DNA of 64,000 nt from Avena insularis (GCA_023614405.1 CM042686.1:466582740-466646739); one strand, 5' to 3'; numbered from the stretch's first letter, positions 1 through 13,318 are shown. The notes: generated by a model from the sequence alone, not told the origin. Numbers and translations are program-made.

Positions 1-3000
1 AAGTACTCGCAAACTACTACTAACAAGGGTTGTGATTCTAAGTTAAAGTGCTGAATTTAAAGAATAACTATCAAGTTAAGTTTGAAACCTAAGCTGAGTT
101 CTGAAGCAAGAAATGATAAAGTAAAGTTCTAGAATCACTTAAGTTGGGAAGCTATTATCATTAACACAACCCTGTTGTGGTCAAGTCAAAGTTCATCATT
201 CATTTCCAGTTATTTAGAAAACATCTGACAACGAAACAGTATGGCCATTCCAACTGTCCATAATCATGACGCAGCTATTCAATAGTTTGACACTCTGCAG
301 AGGTGGTACACTCTCACCACAAGATTCGATACATCATCGGGGATAACCTGAATCATCATACTTAGTATGCAGATAATCAAACATAACCTTCCCTTTACAC
401 ACCCTAGTACAAGCACCTCTCCTATGAGCATGGCCTCCCAACCATGACCATTAGTCATCTTGGGCACTGCATAGGTGGACATCATTGAGAGGCAGCCTCA
501 GCTCAAACCTCTCCCGTGAGGGAACTAATACTAATGCCTATAAATTTCCAGCTAAGCCTTACCCAATTCAGGTAATGTGGTTGTACGATAAATTTGGAAT
601 GGTATCGCATCTGAGTCCAACCATCAGTTTTATTAAAGGGTTAAGGCTCATGCCTCATCATTTTCATCATCATAAACCAATTGTGTTTCTCAACACATGT
701 CAAAACATCTCAATAGAATGACTCATCATTCCAAGGTTTTCATAACTCATTTTCACCAAGTGTTCCCATCTAAAGTGACTCAAGTTTTTGAGCTATTCTA
801 AACTACCAAGTTAAGAGTGTTCACTAAGGTGGAAAGGTGGGATCAATCTCATGCTAGAATGACATCTAAAGGTTTCTAAGTAGGTCAAGTTTTATACTCT
901 TTATGCTACCTTCAAAATTAATTAAAGAACTTTGTGTAAACTAAGGGGGTAAAACTTGTTAATAAGACTTGGGGTACTAATAGTTAAAGGGGTGTGATCA
1001 AAGCATGCTCAAGGCATCTTTACTAAACCATCTAGTCTTATTCTAGCTTGCTAACAATAGCTTACTAAAGCATGTTTTGCAAGGGTTAGCTTGCCACTAA
1101 TAGCTTTCCTTGGTTGGTGCAGTGGTTGAAGTTTTCTTCTTCTTCTTCTTGGTAGAACTCTTCCTCCTCGAAGGCTTGGTCGGTACTATCGTCTAGAAAT
1201 ACATAGGGAGTGCACAATCACCAAACAATACTTAACTTAGGCTAAGTAGTATTCTAAACCACACAATTGATGATCTATTATCATCCCAAACATCACAAGT
1301 TTTAATTCAATAGTTTCAACCTTTTTATTTTGGAAAAGTAATTTCTACTCATCGAAAAATTAACTACAATTTAATATTCACCACCAAAATATGGGATCAT
1401 GTGGACACATGTCCTCACCACATATACTAACATGTGGGAATGAGATTTAAAGGTTGGATCAATATTACTTTGGTTTAAGTTTATTATTTAATGATTTAAA
1501 GTGACTAGAAATGCCTATATAGCATTATTTTGGTACTAGTCCAAAGTCACTGCCTGTAAACCTTAATATTATTACATATTTGGATAGATATGATGAAATT
1601 TGATTTTTGAGAGTTGGAATCAACTCAAAAGCTTACTTGGTTGATTTTATAAAAATGTTTCAAGTAGCAAAAGCTTCTGTCTTTTTATTTTTATTAGGAG
1701 AAATCTATAACTCTAAATGAATTAACTCCAATGGTATTGGATAGAGAATTTCAATACCTTTCAGACAAAATTAGTTTCATGTAATTTGGATTTGTCAAAC
1801 TTACAGAATTGAATTTTGAAACACTGGACAGAAACTATATTCTAACTAAACGGAAAAATCTAGATTTGAATCTACGGGCTTGCGCGGGAAAGGCAATGGG
1901 CCGGCCCAGTGGCGCTATGCGGCGCGGGGCTCAGTTGACAGGAGGGGTCCACTTGTCAGCGGCACTTAAAACGCGAAGCGGTACGCGCGCTGTGGGCCGT
2001 GCGATTAGAGGCTAGATCTACGGCTGAGGGTCGTCGTCGACGACGGACAGGTCGCCGGCGAGCTCGAACCCTAGCGGCTCGGTGGGGGTCTATTGGGGGC
2101 GTACAAGGGCTCCAGCGGGGTCGGCGATGTGGGCGAACGAAGTGGAAGACGACGGCGAGGCAAGGCGTGGTCGCGGTGGAGCTTGGGGTGGCCGAAATCA
2201 ACGGCACCCTTCTTCTCCCGAGGCAGCGGCTCCGGCTCCAATTCCGGCGAGCTGCTGCTCCACTTGCTCCGACGAGGGGTGGGTGAGGTTCAGAGAGGTG
2301 AGGGGAGTGGAATGGTGTGAGTCTTTGTTGCTGGGGAGGGCTCCTTTTATAGGCTCGATGTTGAGACCGAGCGGGATGGGTGGTCGATGGTGGCGACATG
2401 GCTACGGCGAGCTAGCGGCATGGCTGGGGATGGCGATCGATGGGCGGTTCCCTGGCGGTGCTCTAGCGCTTCAATGCGGCCGTAGGGGCGGTGGCATGCG
2501 CTCGGGGCGAGGTGGCGCTCTGCGCGGCCGAAGCGGCTGTGTCCACGGCGAGCGGTGGCTGTGGGGCTTTGGGCGGCGAACGAGATGTCTGGGGTGTTCT
2601 CCAGGTCGAGGCGGAGCGGTGGGCGCGGGCTGGTGCCGAGGGGCGGTCGGTGTGAGCGGGGACAGTGCGCACTCTGCGGGCGGCGTCGGCATGGTTCGGT
2701 GGCACTGGGCGCGGGTTCTCCTCTGTGGTCCATGGCTGGTCTTGGCTCGGGCAAGGGACAAAGAGGGGCGGTGCGGTGTTGGCTACCTCGTAGACATGGA
2801 GAGGAACGAGGAGGTGGTCTGCTGCAGCGGGGCAAGTTTGGCCGGCCAGGGTGGTTCTCGGCATGGCATGGCATTGCTCCTAGGGTGTAGGGGATGGGTT
2901 GCAAATGGCATGGTTTGATCAGAGGGGGACATAGAGATTAAATGGAGATCAATTGGGGGCAAAACTCTGTTCAAAACAGTGAGCTAGGATTAGAGGTGTG

Positions 3001-3611
3001 ATTCTGCCTGCCAAGTGTTTGATGAAATGGCCGCAAGAGAAAAACTTTTGAATTTTGAGTTCAAAATTTTTGGGTGATCTCCACTAGTGCTAGGTAGTCT
3101 CTGGTTGCAAGGGTTTTGAAAAATGGTTCTCAATTTGATGGTTTTTGAAATAGGGGTGATCTATGCATATGCATTAGATTCAATTTTAAACTGTCATTTA
3201 AAATAGTTTACAGAATGTTTTTAGTAGATCAAAAGGTGGGCCTTGGTACCTCATTATGTGTAATAGCAAGGGGTGCAAAGATCAAGAATTGTTTCTGTTA
3301 AGAATTGAGTACTAGTAATAGCCAAAGTAGGCATGAGAGTTAGATTTGTCAAAATGACCATTCTTTCATTTTAATTCTTTTTTATTTGATTTTCTTTAGG
3401 AGAAGTTTGAGAATGATGTAGATAGTGTTTAAATCACCTAAGAAACATTTTACAAGCATTGGATAAATCAATCATGGTAATTCAAATAACTCCTATTTTA
3501 AATGCACACATATATGAATGCTTTCATTTTAAATTTGGAAAAGTTTTTGTTAACCCCAATTTTGGATGATTTGATCTTGATAAGCTTGGATTGAATTTTT
3601 GGGATGTTACA
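1..3611 (-). mobile_element. Long LTR of a Gypsy-type retrotransposon, minus strand, partial
   Basis: Read on the minus strand, the right edge begins TGTAACATCCC (complement of 3601-3611), the same opening as the Gypsy-2 LTRs at 35003 and 46096. A GC-rich block (about 1880-2950) holds a TATAAAAGG box on the minus strand. The rest is AT-rich and non-coding. The left end is outside the window, so I cannot tell whether this is a solo LTR or the end of a full element. The LTR is at least 3.6 kb. Beyond the opening motif I see little sequence match to Gypsy-2, so it is probably a related but different family. The open frames in the GC-rich block occur on both strands and look like composition artefacts. 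Confidence 0.65.
2343..2351 (-). promoter_or_regulatory. TATA box of the minus-strand LTR
   Basis: The complement reads TATAAAAGG, about 1.26 kb into the LTR counted from its 5' end at 3611. A pyrimidine-rich, leader-like stretch follows on the minus strand. It is the best promoter candidate in this LTR; transcription itself is inferred. Confidence 0.5.
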
Positions 3612-3710
3612 GATAACCTTGGTTTCATAACAGAGGGAAAACTTGTTGTTGTGCTCATCATACCTTCCTCTTGGGGTTCCCCAACGAGCTCGATATATTT
3701 TGGGCCATCA
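3612..3710 (+). repeat. 3' tip of a Gypsy-1-family LTR (relic)
   Basis: These ~99 bases match the last part of the Gypsy-1 LTR (compare 6146-6274 and 20883-21010): ACCTTGGTTTCATAAC, then CTCATCATACCTTCCTCTTG, ending GGGCCATCA. The piece is more diverged than the two Gypsy-1 LTRs are from each other. It was cut on its left by the minus-strand LTR. It shows that an older member of the same family had already landed beside the later Gypsy-1 site. Confidence 0.7.
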
Positions 3711-4329
3711 GACTCCTCCACGCTTCACGCTAAGTGTGGAAATTTGAAGAAAGAAGTCACGGTGCTCCGCAGCCAGTAGCTACCAATGCGGAGATCGTCC
3801 AGGTCATGCACCGCTAAGTCGACAGAGAGAAGCCATCTCATATTGGCCGTCGAGGTCGTGACCATTGCGGAGGTCGTTGAGGCCCTACCTCCGCAGGGCG
3901 GCCACAATGTTGCAATCGCCGAATCTTGGAGTAGGAACTAGGAAGGGGGAGGACTTGCCTACGTGGCCCTCCTTTTTCTTTCTTTTGGGTGCATGGATCG
4001 TTTTTTTCTCATCCATCTGCGCATAATTATATTGCACTCTTTAGCGTTCGAATACGCTCTGTGGAGCTTTTGTAACGATATACTTGTTGTATAGTAGTTA
4101 CTATTTAGTGTACATATTAAATTCAAATTTAGTCAAATATGTGACATCCTTTTTAATTAGGTTGGAGGGTATTTTCAGAAAAATTAGGCTGGGGCAGAGT
4201 ATGTCTGATAAATCAAAAATAATTAAATCGTCAATGAGTGATCTTTAAATTTGGTCATACTTTCTACTTTGTCAGATGTGTAGGGATCTAGATATGGTGT
4301 CTAGAAAAGAAGATGCACCGTCAGCGTCG

Positions 4330-4515
4330 GGGACACCCAGCTATTGTCTGGACTCTAGATTAATTTGGGTCACCAGCACAGCTACCCCTATAGTCTACCC
4401 ACGGATAGCCAACGATTCCTTGCATAAGCATTCCTGCTAGAGCCTTCGCAGGGAAGGTATCCACTTTGACCTGTTGATTTCGGATTGGGTGGTCAAGATT
4501 GCTAGACGCTGAACT
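4330..4515 (+). repeat. Diverged duplicate block, left copy
   Basis: Shares a collinear run of short matches with 30190-30355: CTACCCCTATA, AGAGCCTTCG, GGGAAGGTATCC, GTTGATTT and AAGATTGCTAGAC in the same order and spacing. The two copies lie in the DNA that flanks the Gypsy-1 composite. With the insertions removed they would be about 1.8 kb apart. Confidence 0.65.
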
Positions 4516-4649
4516 CTGTCTCCCTGGATGATGTTTCTACTACTACTACGTAAAAATACACTTATGTGTGAGCTGTGTTGATTAACGAGGGTCATCAGCG
4601 TACAGGGGCCTCGACCGCACAAAAAAAGGTTTGCCACTCAATCAATTGT

Positions 4650-4654
4650 GCTCA
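4650..4654. other. Target-site duplication of Gypsy-1, left copy (GCTCA)
   Basis: GCTCA stands immediately before the LTR start TGATACATTG and recurs at 28741-28745 immediately after the LTR end. A five-base duplication is normal for Gypsy integrases. This pair fixes the outer boundary of the whole composite. Confidence 0.9.
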
Positions 4655-6274
4655 TGATACATTGCAAATATATCTATAATTTTTGATGTTCCATGCTTGG
4701 TTTTATCCACTTTCTTGTGTTTTTTTCCAACTTTGGAGTACTTTTCATATGATTTCTTGGACTAACCTATTAACAAGAGCCACAATGCCAGCTGCCTGTT
4801 TTCTGCTATTTTTGGTTCCCGGAAAGTCAGAAAATAAATATTCTCGGAATTGGACGGGACAAAAGCCAAAGTGCCTAGTTTTCCGGAAGGGAACAAGTGC
4901 CAGAATACGAGATGGAGAAGGGCCAGGGAGCCACCACACCACCTGGCCATGCGGCCAGGCCAGGCCCGCGCCAGGGGTGGTGTGGCCGCTCCCGGCACCC
5001 CCTCGGCTTCTCCTTCCGCCTATAAGTTGCCCTCGAGATGAAAACCCTAAGTACCCGATCAAAAATCCACGAAAGAGTCTGTAGCCGCCATCATCTCCAT
5101 CCCTAGATCAGGAGGGATCTGAAGCTCTTCCCGGCACCCTGGGAGGGAATTCACCACAGGCCTTCTTCATCACCATGCAAGCCTCTGGTGTGATGCGTGA
5201 GTAGTTCATCCTTGGACTATGGATCCATGTAGTAGCTAGGTGGCTGGTTTCTCCTCCTTTGTGCTTTCATGTTTAGATCTTGTGAGCTCCGTTCATGATC
5301 AAGATCATCTATTTGTAATCCATACATGTTGTGTTTGCGGGGATCCGATGGATATTGAGATGCTATTTCAGATTGATTATTGATTCTATCATGTCTTTGT
5401 TATTTGAGATCTTGCATGCTTTCCGTTGTTAGTAGCTATCTTGGCCAAGTAGATGCTGGCAACTCCAAGAGTTAGTATTTATGCTTGATAGTGGGTTCAT
5501 GCCTCGTGTCTAGGGAAGTGACAGAAATCTCTAAGGTACTAGATGTGATGTTGCTACTAGGGAGAAAACAACAATCCTTTGTTCATAGAACAATCGTATT
5601 GTTTACCTTACACGCAGTTCGTAAAGCAATAATCTGTTGCTTGCAACTTAATACTGGAGGGGGTTCGGATGATAACCTGAAGGTGGATTATTAGTCAAAG
5701 ATGCAGTTGGAAGGCGGTCTATGTATTATGTTGTATTGCCCAATCAAGTCTCAAAGGAGTCAAGATGATTAGTATATGCATGTATTGCTTTCTCGGTGTT
5801 TGTCAATTGCCCCGCTGTAATTTGTTTACTGACATGTTATCTATCTAAGGAGAGCCACCTCTAGTGAACTATGGATCCCGGTCCTTGTCTTTTACATACA
5901 ATCTACAATCTTTTACTGCTTTGTGTTTACTTTCTGCAAACTTTTACTTCTTTCCATTCGATACGTTTAATCCTTTGTTTTCTGCAAAACACGGTGAGAT
6001 TGACAACCTCATCGCAAGTTGGGGACAAAGTTCTATGGTTGTGTTGTGCTGGTCTCCACGTTGCTACTAGCACCGGTAGTGCACCCTGCCAAAGCTCAGC
6101 TAGTAACACCTTTGGGGTGTTTCCTTGCTCCTACTGGTTCGATTAAACCTTGGTTTCATAACTGAGGGAAACTTGCTGCTGTGCTCATCATACCTTCCTC
6201 TTGGGGTTCTCAACGAGCTCTACGTCAACCACGAGCCATCAACACTTTTCTAGGCGCCGTGCATTGAGCCATCA
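4655..6274 (+). repeat. Gypsy-1 5' LTR
   Basis: 1,620 bases from TGATACATTGCAAATAT to GAGCCATCA, giving TG...CA ends. It is the partner of 19391-21010. A weak TATAAG at 5021 precedes a transcribed-looking leader. Open frames inside (for example 4683-5084) are LTR sequence, not genes. Confidence 0.9.
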
Positions 6275-6284
6275 AGCATTTTTC

Positions 6285-6302
6285 TGGCGTCGTTGCCGGG
6301 GA
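6285..6302 (+). promoter_or_regulatory. Primer-binding site, tRNA-Asp type
   Basis: TGGCGTCGTTGCCGGGGA lies ten bases after the LTR end. It matches, with one mismatch, the TGGCGCCGTTGCCGGGGA site that pairs with the 3' end of plant tRNA-Asp. It would prime minus-strand cDNA synthesis. Confidence 0.8.
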
Positions 6303-6464
6303 GTCAAGGACATCTTCACAAGGGGAGTCCCTCATAACCAATCTCTTTACTTTGTTGTTTTGTTTTGCTTAGTTTCTTTTTGCCTTGTTTGCTTGTTTTA
6401 TTCTTCAAAAACACAAAAAAATTAGTTTTACTTGTTTGCTTTCTTATTTGAAAACCCAAAAAAA

Positions 6465-6783
6465 ATGACTACTCTTGAAAACACTAAGTTGTGTGACTTC
6501 ACTAGCACCAACAACAATGATTTTATGAGCACTCCCGTTGCTCCACCTGTGGCTGAAAATACTTTCTTTGAGATAAAACCTGCTTTGCTCAACCTTGTTA
6601 CGAGAAAACAATTTTCAGGTATTGGTAATGAAGATGCTGCTTCCCATATAAATAACTTTGTTGAACTTTGTGAGATGCAAAAGCATAGGGATATAGATGG
6701 TGATATTATTAAGCTGAAATTGTTTCCTTTCTCTTTGAGAGGAAAAGCTAAAGAATGGTTGAATCCTTAACTAGGACTAGTAT
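6465..6783 (+). pseudogene. gag: Gypsy-1 gag, N-terminal fragment
   Basis: This is the start of the capsid protein, opening MTTLENTKLCDF after an A-rich leader. ATG 6465 is preferred over the in-frame ATG 6432 because the conserved gag region starts there. The fragment includes the typical plant Gypsy capsid signature LKLFPFSLRGKAKEWL near residues 85-100. A one-base frameshift just after that motif creates the stop at 6768-6770. Copia-1 then interrupts the gene at 6784. The remainder resumes at 14974 in the other frame, so gag was disabled twice. Confidence 0.85.
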
Positions 6784-8468
6784 TGAAGGGAATATGCCCG
6801 AGAGGCAATAATAAAGTGGTTATTATCTTATTCCATGTTTATGATAAATGTTTATTTTACATGCTAGAATTGTATTGATCGGAAACATCAATATATGTGT
6901 GTTTAATAAACAAAAAGGGTTCCTAGTTATGCCTCTCTTATAGACTAGCTTGTTGTTTAACAAGATGATCAAGGTTTCCTGATCATCGACATTGGATGTT
7001 GTTAATAACAAGGTCACACCATTGGTGGAATCATGTGATGAACATTCATCCAAAGTATAGCATTACGATCAAAGTCATTATGTTTATATTGCTATAATAT
7101 CATACGAAGTAATCTTTATCCTTAGACCATGAGATCATGTTAATTGCTAACACCGGAAGAGTATCTTGATAACATCAAACATCACACCGTAACAGGGTGA
7201 CTATAAAGGTGGGTTCGGTGCTACGAAGGTGTTATGTTGAGGCTCATGGATCAAGAGTGGGATTTGTCCATCCCGATGACGGATAGATATACTCTGAGCC
7301 CTCTAGGTGATATCACATTGAAATAGCTTGCAAGCAAGTGATGTGATCACTAGAATGTTATATCACGGGAACAAGAAAAGAGTGCATGTCGGTAACGAGA
7401 TCAAACTAGGTATGGAGACACCGATGATCGAATCTCGGACATGTAATATATCGCGGGACAAAGGGATTTAGTTACTAGCGTTAAAGGTTCTCACGATCAC
7501 AGAAGTCATCGTTGAATGTGTAGGAGTCAGTATGGATCTCCAGGTCCCGCTGCTGATTATTGATCGGAGAGGGGTCTCGATCATGTCTGCATTATTCGTG
7601 AACCGTAGGGTGACACACTTAAGGGATACCGACACCATTTGGGCCAAATATGTTTCAGATAAAGATTTAAGAAAGCGCTGCAATTATTTCAACAGACACC
7701 GAAACTGTTTCGGGTGAAAATGTTGAAATTGGTTCTGCATGTTCTGCATGTAATATTGAAATGTTGCAGGGGGTTTTATTTGAATGTTTGTTAATTAAAG
7801 TAATTAAAAAAATTCTGAATAAAAATAATAAAATAGTTTTATTAAATGAGAGATCATTAAATTTGGAGAAATTTAATGCATTTAAAGTGGAGACTTTAAA
7901 AGAGAATGTGAAGGGGCAAATTTATGTGGAGGGAGTTACCACCACATGAATGGAGGAGGTGAAGGGTCACCTCCTCCATGCGCCGGCCATGAAGGAGGGC
8001 ACCCCCTCCTCCTATAAAAGGCCCCCCCTCCTCACTTCTCACACACACCTCCTTGTGAAGGATCTCTCTCCCCCTCTAGTATTATTCCCCATGGTCTCGA
8101 ATTAGCGAGATACATGTTCCCGGTGGCTTTATCTGGAAAGGAGTTGCTGCTTCCACTGCTTTGCTGGAGCGAGGGACAGAGGTTGTCGGGGTACCGGACG
8201 TGTGTGCGATCACGGATGCACCGCTGCTTTGCGGTGCTGGACTTGGTGGTGCTGGAGCCGGACCTGCTGGACTTCATCACGATCTTGAGATCGGCAAGTG
8301 TACGACTACATCAACCACGAGTTCCTACTCGTTAACAAAACTCGTTGTCTTCGAGGGTAAGTTCTCGTTGGATGTATGTCCACACATTGCTTTGTACCTA
8401 GTAGATAGATCTTGGCGTGTAGTTCACACCGTAGGAATTTTTTTGTTTTCTATGCTGCGGACCCAACA
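6784..8468 (+). repeat. Copia-1 5' LTR
   Basis: 1,685 bases, TG...CA, ending GCGGACCCAACA. It differs from the 3' LTR by few substitutions, a 10-base tandem GTTCTGCATG near 7735 and a ~20-base difference near 8335. The TATA box is at 8013-8020. Confidence 0.9.
8013..8020 (+). promoter_or_regulatory. TATA box, Copia-1 5' LTR
   Basis: TATAAAAG between two C-rich tracts, followed by a CT-rich leader. The same arrangement is present in the other LTR at 14536. Confidence 0.65.
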
Positions 8469-11400
8469 AAGGGTATCGAGCCTGATCTGTCGTGGGTTCT
8501 TTGCACAGGTAGTACACATATGTTGATATGTGGGCGATGATGATCATGTTATTGCATCTTCTATGTATTTTGGATATTGGTGGCATAGTGGGATGAAGCG
8601 GCCCGGACCAACCTTACATGTCATCGTACATGAGAATGGTTCCACGACTGACATGCAACTAGTTTTGCATAAGTGGCTGGCGGGTGTCTGTCTCTCCTAC
8701 TATAGTCAATATCTAATTTACAACGAGTTTCTAATAACTTGGTTATCCTCGTTGTGGTTCGTGTTCGTAGGTAAGACCGGTTCTATCTCCGAAAGCCCTA
8801 AGCCACGTAAAACTTGCAATTGATAAATTAGAGGCGTCTAGTTTAGATCGTTGCTAGGCTAGTGTATTGATATGGTATTGTTGTAAGTAGATGTATGATA
8901 GATACTCTTACAACTCACTTAACGTGTAAGTTCCATAGACCTTGGCCTTACACACAAAGGAATGATAGAGATCATACCACGATGCATATGATGGTGATCA
9001 AATGCATGGACCATATCATCTCACTTTACACATTAGATGTTTGCATCTTATATTGCTAGTTTGGCGCTTTTAGTAGCATTGTAAGATGATCCCTCATTTA
9101 AATATCAAGATAAAATGTGTTCTTCCTTAAGTATGCACCGTTCTATGGATCGTGTTTCGAGACATCACGTGATGATCGGGTGTTCTCAACTCTACGCTTT
9201 CATGCAACGGGTGTAAGACAGTTTTACACACGCGAATACTAAGGTTCTTACTTGGCGAGCCTAGCATGTACAGACATGGCCTCGGAACACGGACCGAAAG
9301 GTTAAGCATGAGTCATATAGTTGATGTGATGACCATATTGATGCTCTCCTTTGAAGCTACACCGACTCACATGATGATCGGACTTGGTGTAGTGGATTTG
9401 GTTCATGTAATCACCAAAAAGGCACGAGGGATGTCGTTTTTGAGTGGGAGTTCATTTCTAATTTGTATTAGTCGAACTCAATTTGTCATAAACTAAATCG
9501 AAGTGAATTTGCATAATTTGTTGTAGTCATTGGCATCTGTTCACTACCTTATGCTTAGTTATAATTGAGATAATAGAACTATAGAATTCTGGATATTTAC
9601 TTTACGAACTGGTATCGTATTGTTTTGAATGTCAATTTAAAGTTTATAAGTCCTATTGCAAACTTTCGGCAAACTCTATTTACTCTATGAAGTTTAATAA
9701 GTAGTATTAAATCAAGAGTAAGAATTCCAATGTTAGTATCTAAAGTATCATATTTGCCTCCATGATTCTTGATATTCAAAAGTTGTTTTAATATCAAGAT
9801 TATCTAGGAGCTAGAAATTGTTTCAGAAACCATCATGTGTGAAAGATATTGTGATATCTAAAACAATGTTTTTGGTTGCATTATGATAGAGTATAATTTA
9901 GCAAAATACATGTTCTCATATTGTATGAGACTTTGTGAAGGATGGAGATGCTAGGCATCTGAATCTACCAAAAAGGATTTGGGAACTGATATTATACTCG
10001 CGATTCTTCCTTATAGGCTATAGTAGCTTGATCATGAAAGTTGTCATGATAACGATGAATAGAAGATGTAAGTAAAATGTTTACTACACTAATAGATCAC
10101 TAAAGAATGGATTTTTGAAAGAACACCAAACATTTGATGATGGTGATCCACTTCAAAGTGCAAGTCCAAAGGTATTAGTATTTGACTATATACGCTTTGT
10201 ACCATGTGTCATGTTGATGACACCACTATTGATGTTGATAGATTCTTTTAAAAGAAAAGGAATTGCTAAAAGAGAATCTATAAAATATTTGGCAGAAAAT
10301 AAAAGGTTGTAGATGTCCAACTTAGGTATATAGAAGATATACATGATGGCTATATTCCTTGCTTGTTAAACAATGTGGTTCTTAGGTATTGGATACCGGT
10401 ATTGGATACCGAATTGGTTGGTATGAATTGTCATACAGGACAACGCAATTCATGAACTACAATGGCCTAAGTAACTACCAAGAGAATGAGTGATGATGTT
10501 CATTGAAAACAAATAAAGTGTTATTGTGTTTTTCGTTGTCATCAAACCAAGCCTTCAAGATTTGTTTAAATAATTGTTATTTTGTTCCGGTATTATGAGA
10601 ACAATGGCTGTTCAAATAATTACCGTATTCCATAAAGGATGGATGAACTTTTACAAGTCTAGTTGGAGAAATCACATCCATAAACACTATTGCTAAAATG
10701 TCGCAAGACAAATGATTGAAAGATCACTTATGAAGTGACATCGCTGTTTAAATTATATTGGAAAGAAAACATGAAGAAACTCCGTGTTGATGGATTTTTG
10801 GAGTATTTGATTTTGATCAATTGACGCATGTGAGACTTTTCTCGAGATAATTGAAACTCCGTCCATAGGCCACAGAGGAACGGATGACTAGCTTATTGGA
10901 AATTGTGCATGCTGATGTGCATAGTCCATTATGTGTAGCCATATGTGATGGATCTTTTTGCTTCATATGCTTTCTACGAAAATTGGAGTGAATATATCTG
11001 TATATTTACTTAATAAGGAGGAAGTATGAAACATTTGAAAGTTGTTCAAAGACTTTCAAGATGAAGTTGAAGATCATTGTAACAAGAAAATAAAGAGTTT
11101 ATGATTCGATCATAAAGGAAGATATTTGAGTTACATGTTTAGCAAAAACATCTAAGAATTGAGGAATTGTTCCATGATTTGTGTTTCCCGATAAACCATA
11201 GGAGTATGGCATATTCGAGAGATGAAATCAAACCATGTTTGACATGGTAAGATCAAGGGTGTCATTTATAAAACTGCCATTATGTTTTAAGGATTGAAGC
11301 TTTAGAGACTACCGCTTTTACACTGAAAAGATCACCATCGTGATCCGTTGAAATGACACCATATGAGTTATGGTTTGGGATAAAACCCGAATTGTCTTTT

Positions 11401-13318
11401 CTTAAATTTTGGTATGCTATGCATAAGTAAAATGTTTACAACCAAAGTCGGATAAGCACGTCTTTGTAGGTTATCCCAAAGAATTTGTTGGGAATTTCTC
11501 CATAACACCAAGGACAAAAGAGTTTGTCGCTTGGAACGTCAAGTTTCTTGAGAAGGAACTTTTCGTGAAAAGTTAAGTGGGAGGACAATAGAACTTTGAT
11601 AAGGTTGTTGAACCTTAGCTATATGTGCTAAGTAGCCTTACCGGAAAGTGTCCCGGTGGCGGCCACAATGCTCAAGGCTCTCGTGATTACAAAAGGTGTG
11701 ATCTCGGAGATTAGAGTTCCTATAGAACCGTGTGGGTCGGTAAGAATCAAATAGTAAGATTTGATAAGCAAGTCGTTATTGTTTTGACAATGATGAACCG
11801 ACTACATGCAAAGAAGCGATGATGGGCCCTGACTCCATAAAATGACTAGAAGTCATAGAATCCGTGATAGTATCCATACACGAGAAAACAAGTTTCTAAA
11901 CTTGGAAGACCCTCCGGAAAGGCGTGAAGCCTATCGGTCGTGTTTGGATCTATAAAGAAATAAGACAAGGATGTTTAACATCTATGAAATAGTCGACATG
12001 TCGGAAAGAAGTTTATGACAATGTTCAAGGAGTTGACTATGACAAGATTTGATCTTTCATAGCGATATATAGTTGAATAAACAAAACAAGGTTCTTCTAA
12101 TAGAACGGTAACCTAGGACATGTACATGACCTGGTCCGAAGGGTTTTGTTAATTCAAAGGGTGCTAAAAGGGCATGTAAACTTCAATAGTTGAAGTAAGC
12201 ATAGCGGAGTTGGAATCTTCACCATGATGAAACTGTTAAAAGAGTTTAAATTCATTGGAGATGATGAAGATGCTTGCATTTGCAAGAAATTAAGTGGGAG
12301 TGCTGAGACATATTTCTAATACATTATGTAGAGGACATATTGTTGATTGGAAATGATGTATCTTGTATTGACACAAGTTAAGAATTTCATTAAAATAAGA
12401 TTTTGATGAAAGACTTGGGCAAACCCGGGATATTAGGCATCAATATCTATATGGATAGATTAAGGCGCTAATATGGTTGTGCCAGACATACATATAGGAT
12501 ATATTGAAAGGGTTCAATATGGAAACAACAAGAAAGGTTCTTGCTACATGGAAAGGATTGTATCAAAATTCAAGTGTTTCAACACTTGGTGAGTAAAATC
12601 ACATGAAGATTTTGATCGATTATACCATGATATGTATATATCCAGAATGTCCTATGCTCTAAATGTTATGAGCATATACCAGAATGATTCATAATATGAT
12701 CATTGGACAATAGTAAAGATATTCTTATGAGGTTTGGAAGAACTAAGAATATATAATGTATAAGTGAGAAATAGTTAAAGGTAGTTCATTATAAAGTGTT
12801 ACATTGATACTAGTTTTGTCACAAGATACAAATTAAATTTATCACAATTTAGACTATGGGTGGCACAATATAATGGAAAGGATGTTCAATGATGGATTTG
12901 GATGAGTTCCAAAGTGGAGACATTGTGACGAATACTACAACAAAAGGCTAAGTATATGACTGCTATAGTAGCAGCAAAGGAGGGCATTTGTGTTAAGTAA
13001 TTTGTTATCAAACTAGGTGTGGTTCAAAGTGGGCTAATACTATGAAGATATATTGTGTGACAATAATATCAAACATATTTTGAGCCGAACGAACGAAAGG
13101 TCTCACCAAAGGACCAAATCTATACAATGCCATCTCATTTGAGAATCAGTGATGCATAGAGACGCAGAGACATGCAAATACACACGGACCTGAAACTATC
13201 AGATCCAGAGATTATGTTAACCACTAGCAATAGCGTATATGCAACACCATAAAGCCATAGGTGTTCAATACGCAAAGTTTTTCAAACTAGATTATTGACT
13301 CTAGTGCAAGTGGGAGAC
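8469..13318 (+). pseudogene. Copia-1 interior: heavily decayed gag-pol
   Basis: No usable frame remains, but conserved pieces are readable in Copia order. A degenerate Met-tRNA-like primer site (GGTATCGAGCC) lies at about 8471. A stretch near 11390-11490 matches the integrase C-terminal region (F-L-K-F/V-W and V-G-Y-P-K motifs). RT remains include a YVEDILLIG-like version of the YVDD active-site block at about 12325-12350 and the following KDLG...LGI block near 12405-12460. RNase H remains lie near 13030-13140. The order PR-IN-RT-RH fits Copia. Frameshifts occur throughout, so the copy probably moved using proteins made elsewhere. Confidence 0.75.
13307..13318 (+). promoter_or_regulatory. Copia-1 polypurine tract
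   Basis: CAAGTGGGAGAC directly before the 3' LTR; it would prime plus-strand DNA. Copia-2 has the related CAAGTGGGAAAC at 62167 and CAAGTGGGAGGC at 63846. Confidence 0.75.

Larger units (their letters stand above)
3711..4654. other. Unassigned flanking DNA left of the nested unit
   Basis: About 0.94 kb with no convincing gene. The first ~200 bases are GC-rich with no long frame on either strand; the rest is AT-rich. It contains one copy of a block repeated near 30190 (see the repeat entries) and ends with the GCTCA target duplication at 4650-4654. It could be old host DNA or a worn transposon. Confidence 0.5.

Noticed and set aside
1956..2974. Several long overlapping frames (up to 278 codons) on both strands
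   Set aside because: They lie in the GC-rich core of the minus-strand LTR, occur on both strands at once, are low-complexity Arg/Pro/Gly translations and have no motif.
4683..5084. 133-codon frame, and its counterpart at 19422-19688
   Set aside because: Both are Gypsy-1 LTR sequence and the frame differs between the two LTRs.
8114..8526. 73- and 121-codon frames near the Copia-1 5' LTR end
   Set aside because: LTR U5 region and primer site; the homologous piece in the 3' LTR is part of the accidental fusion at 14638.
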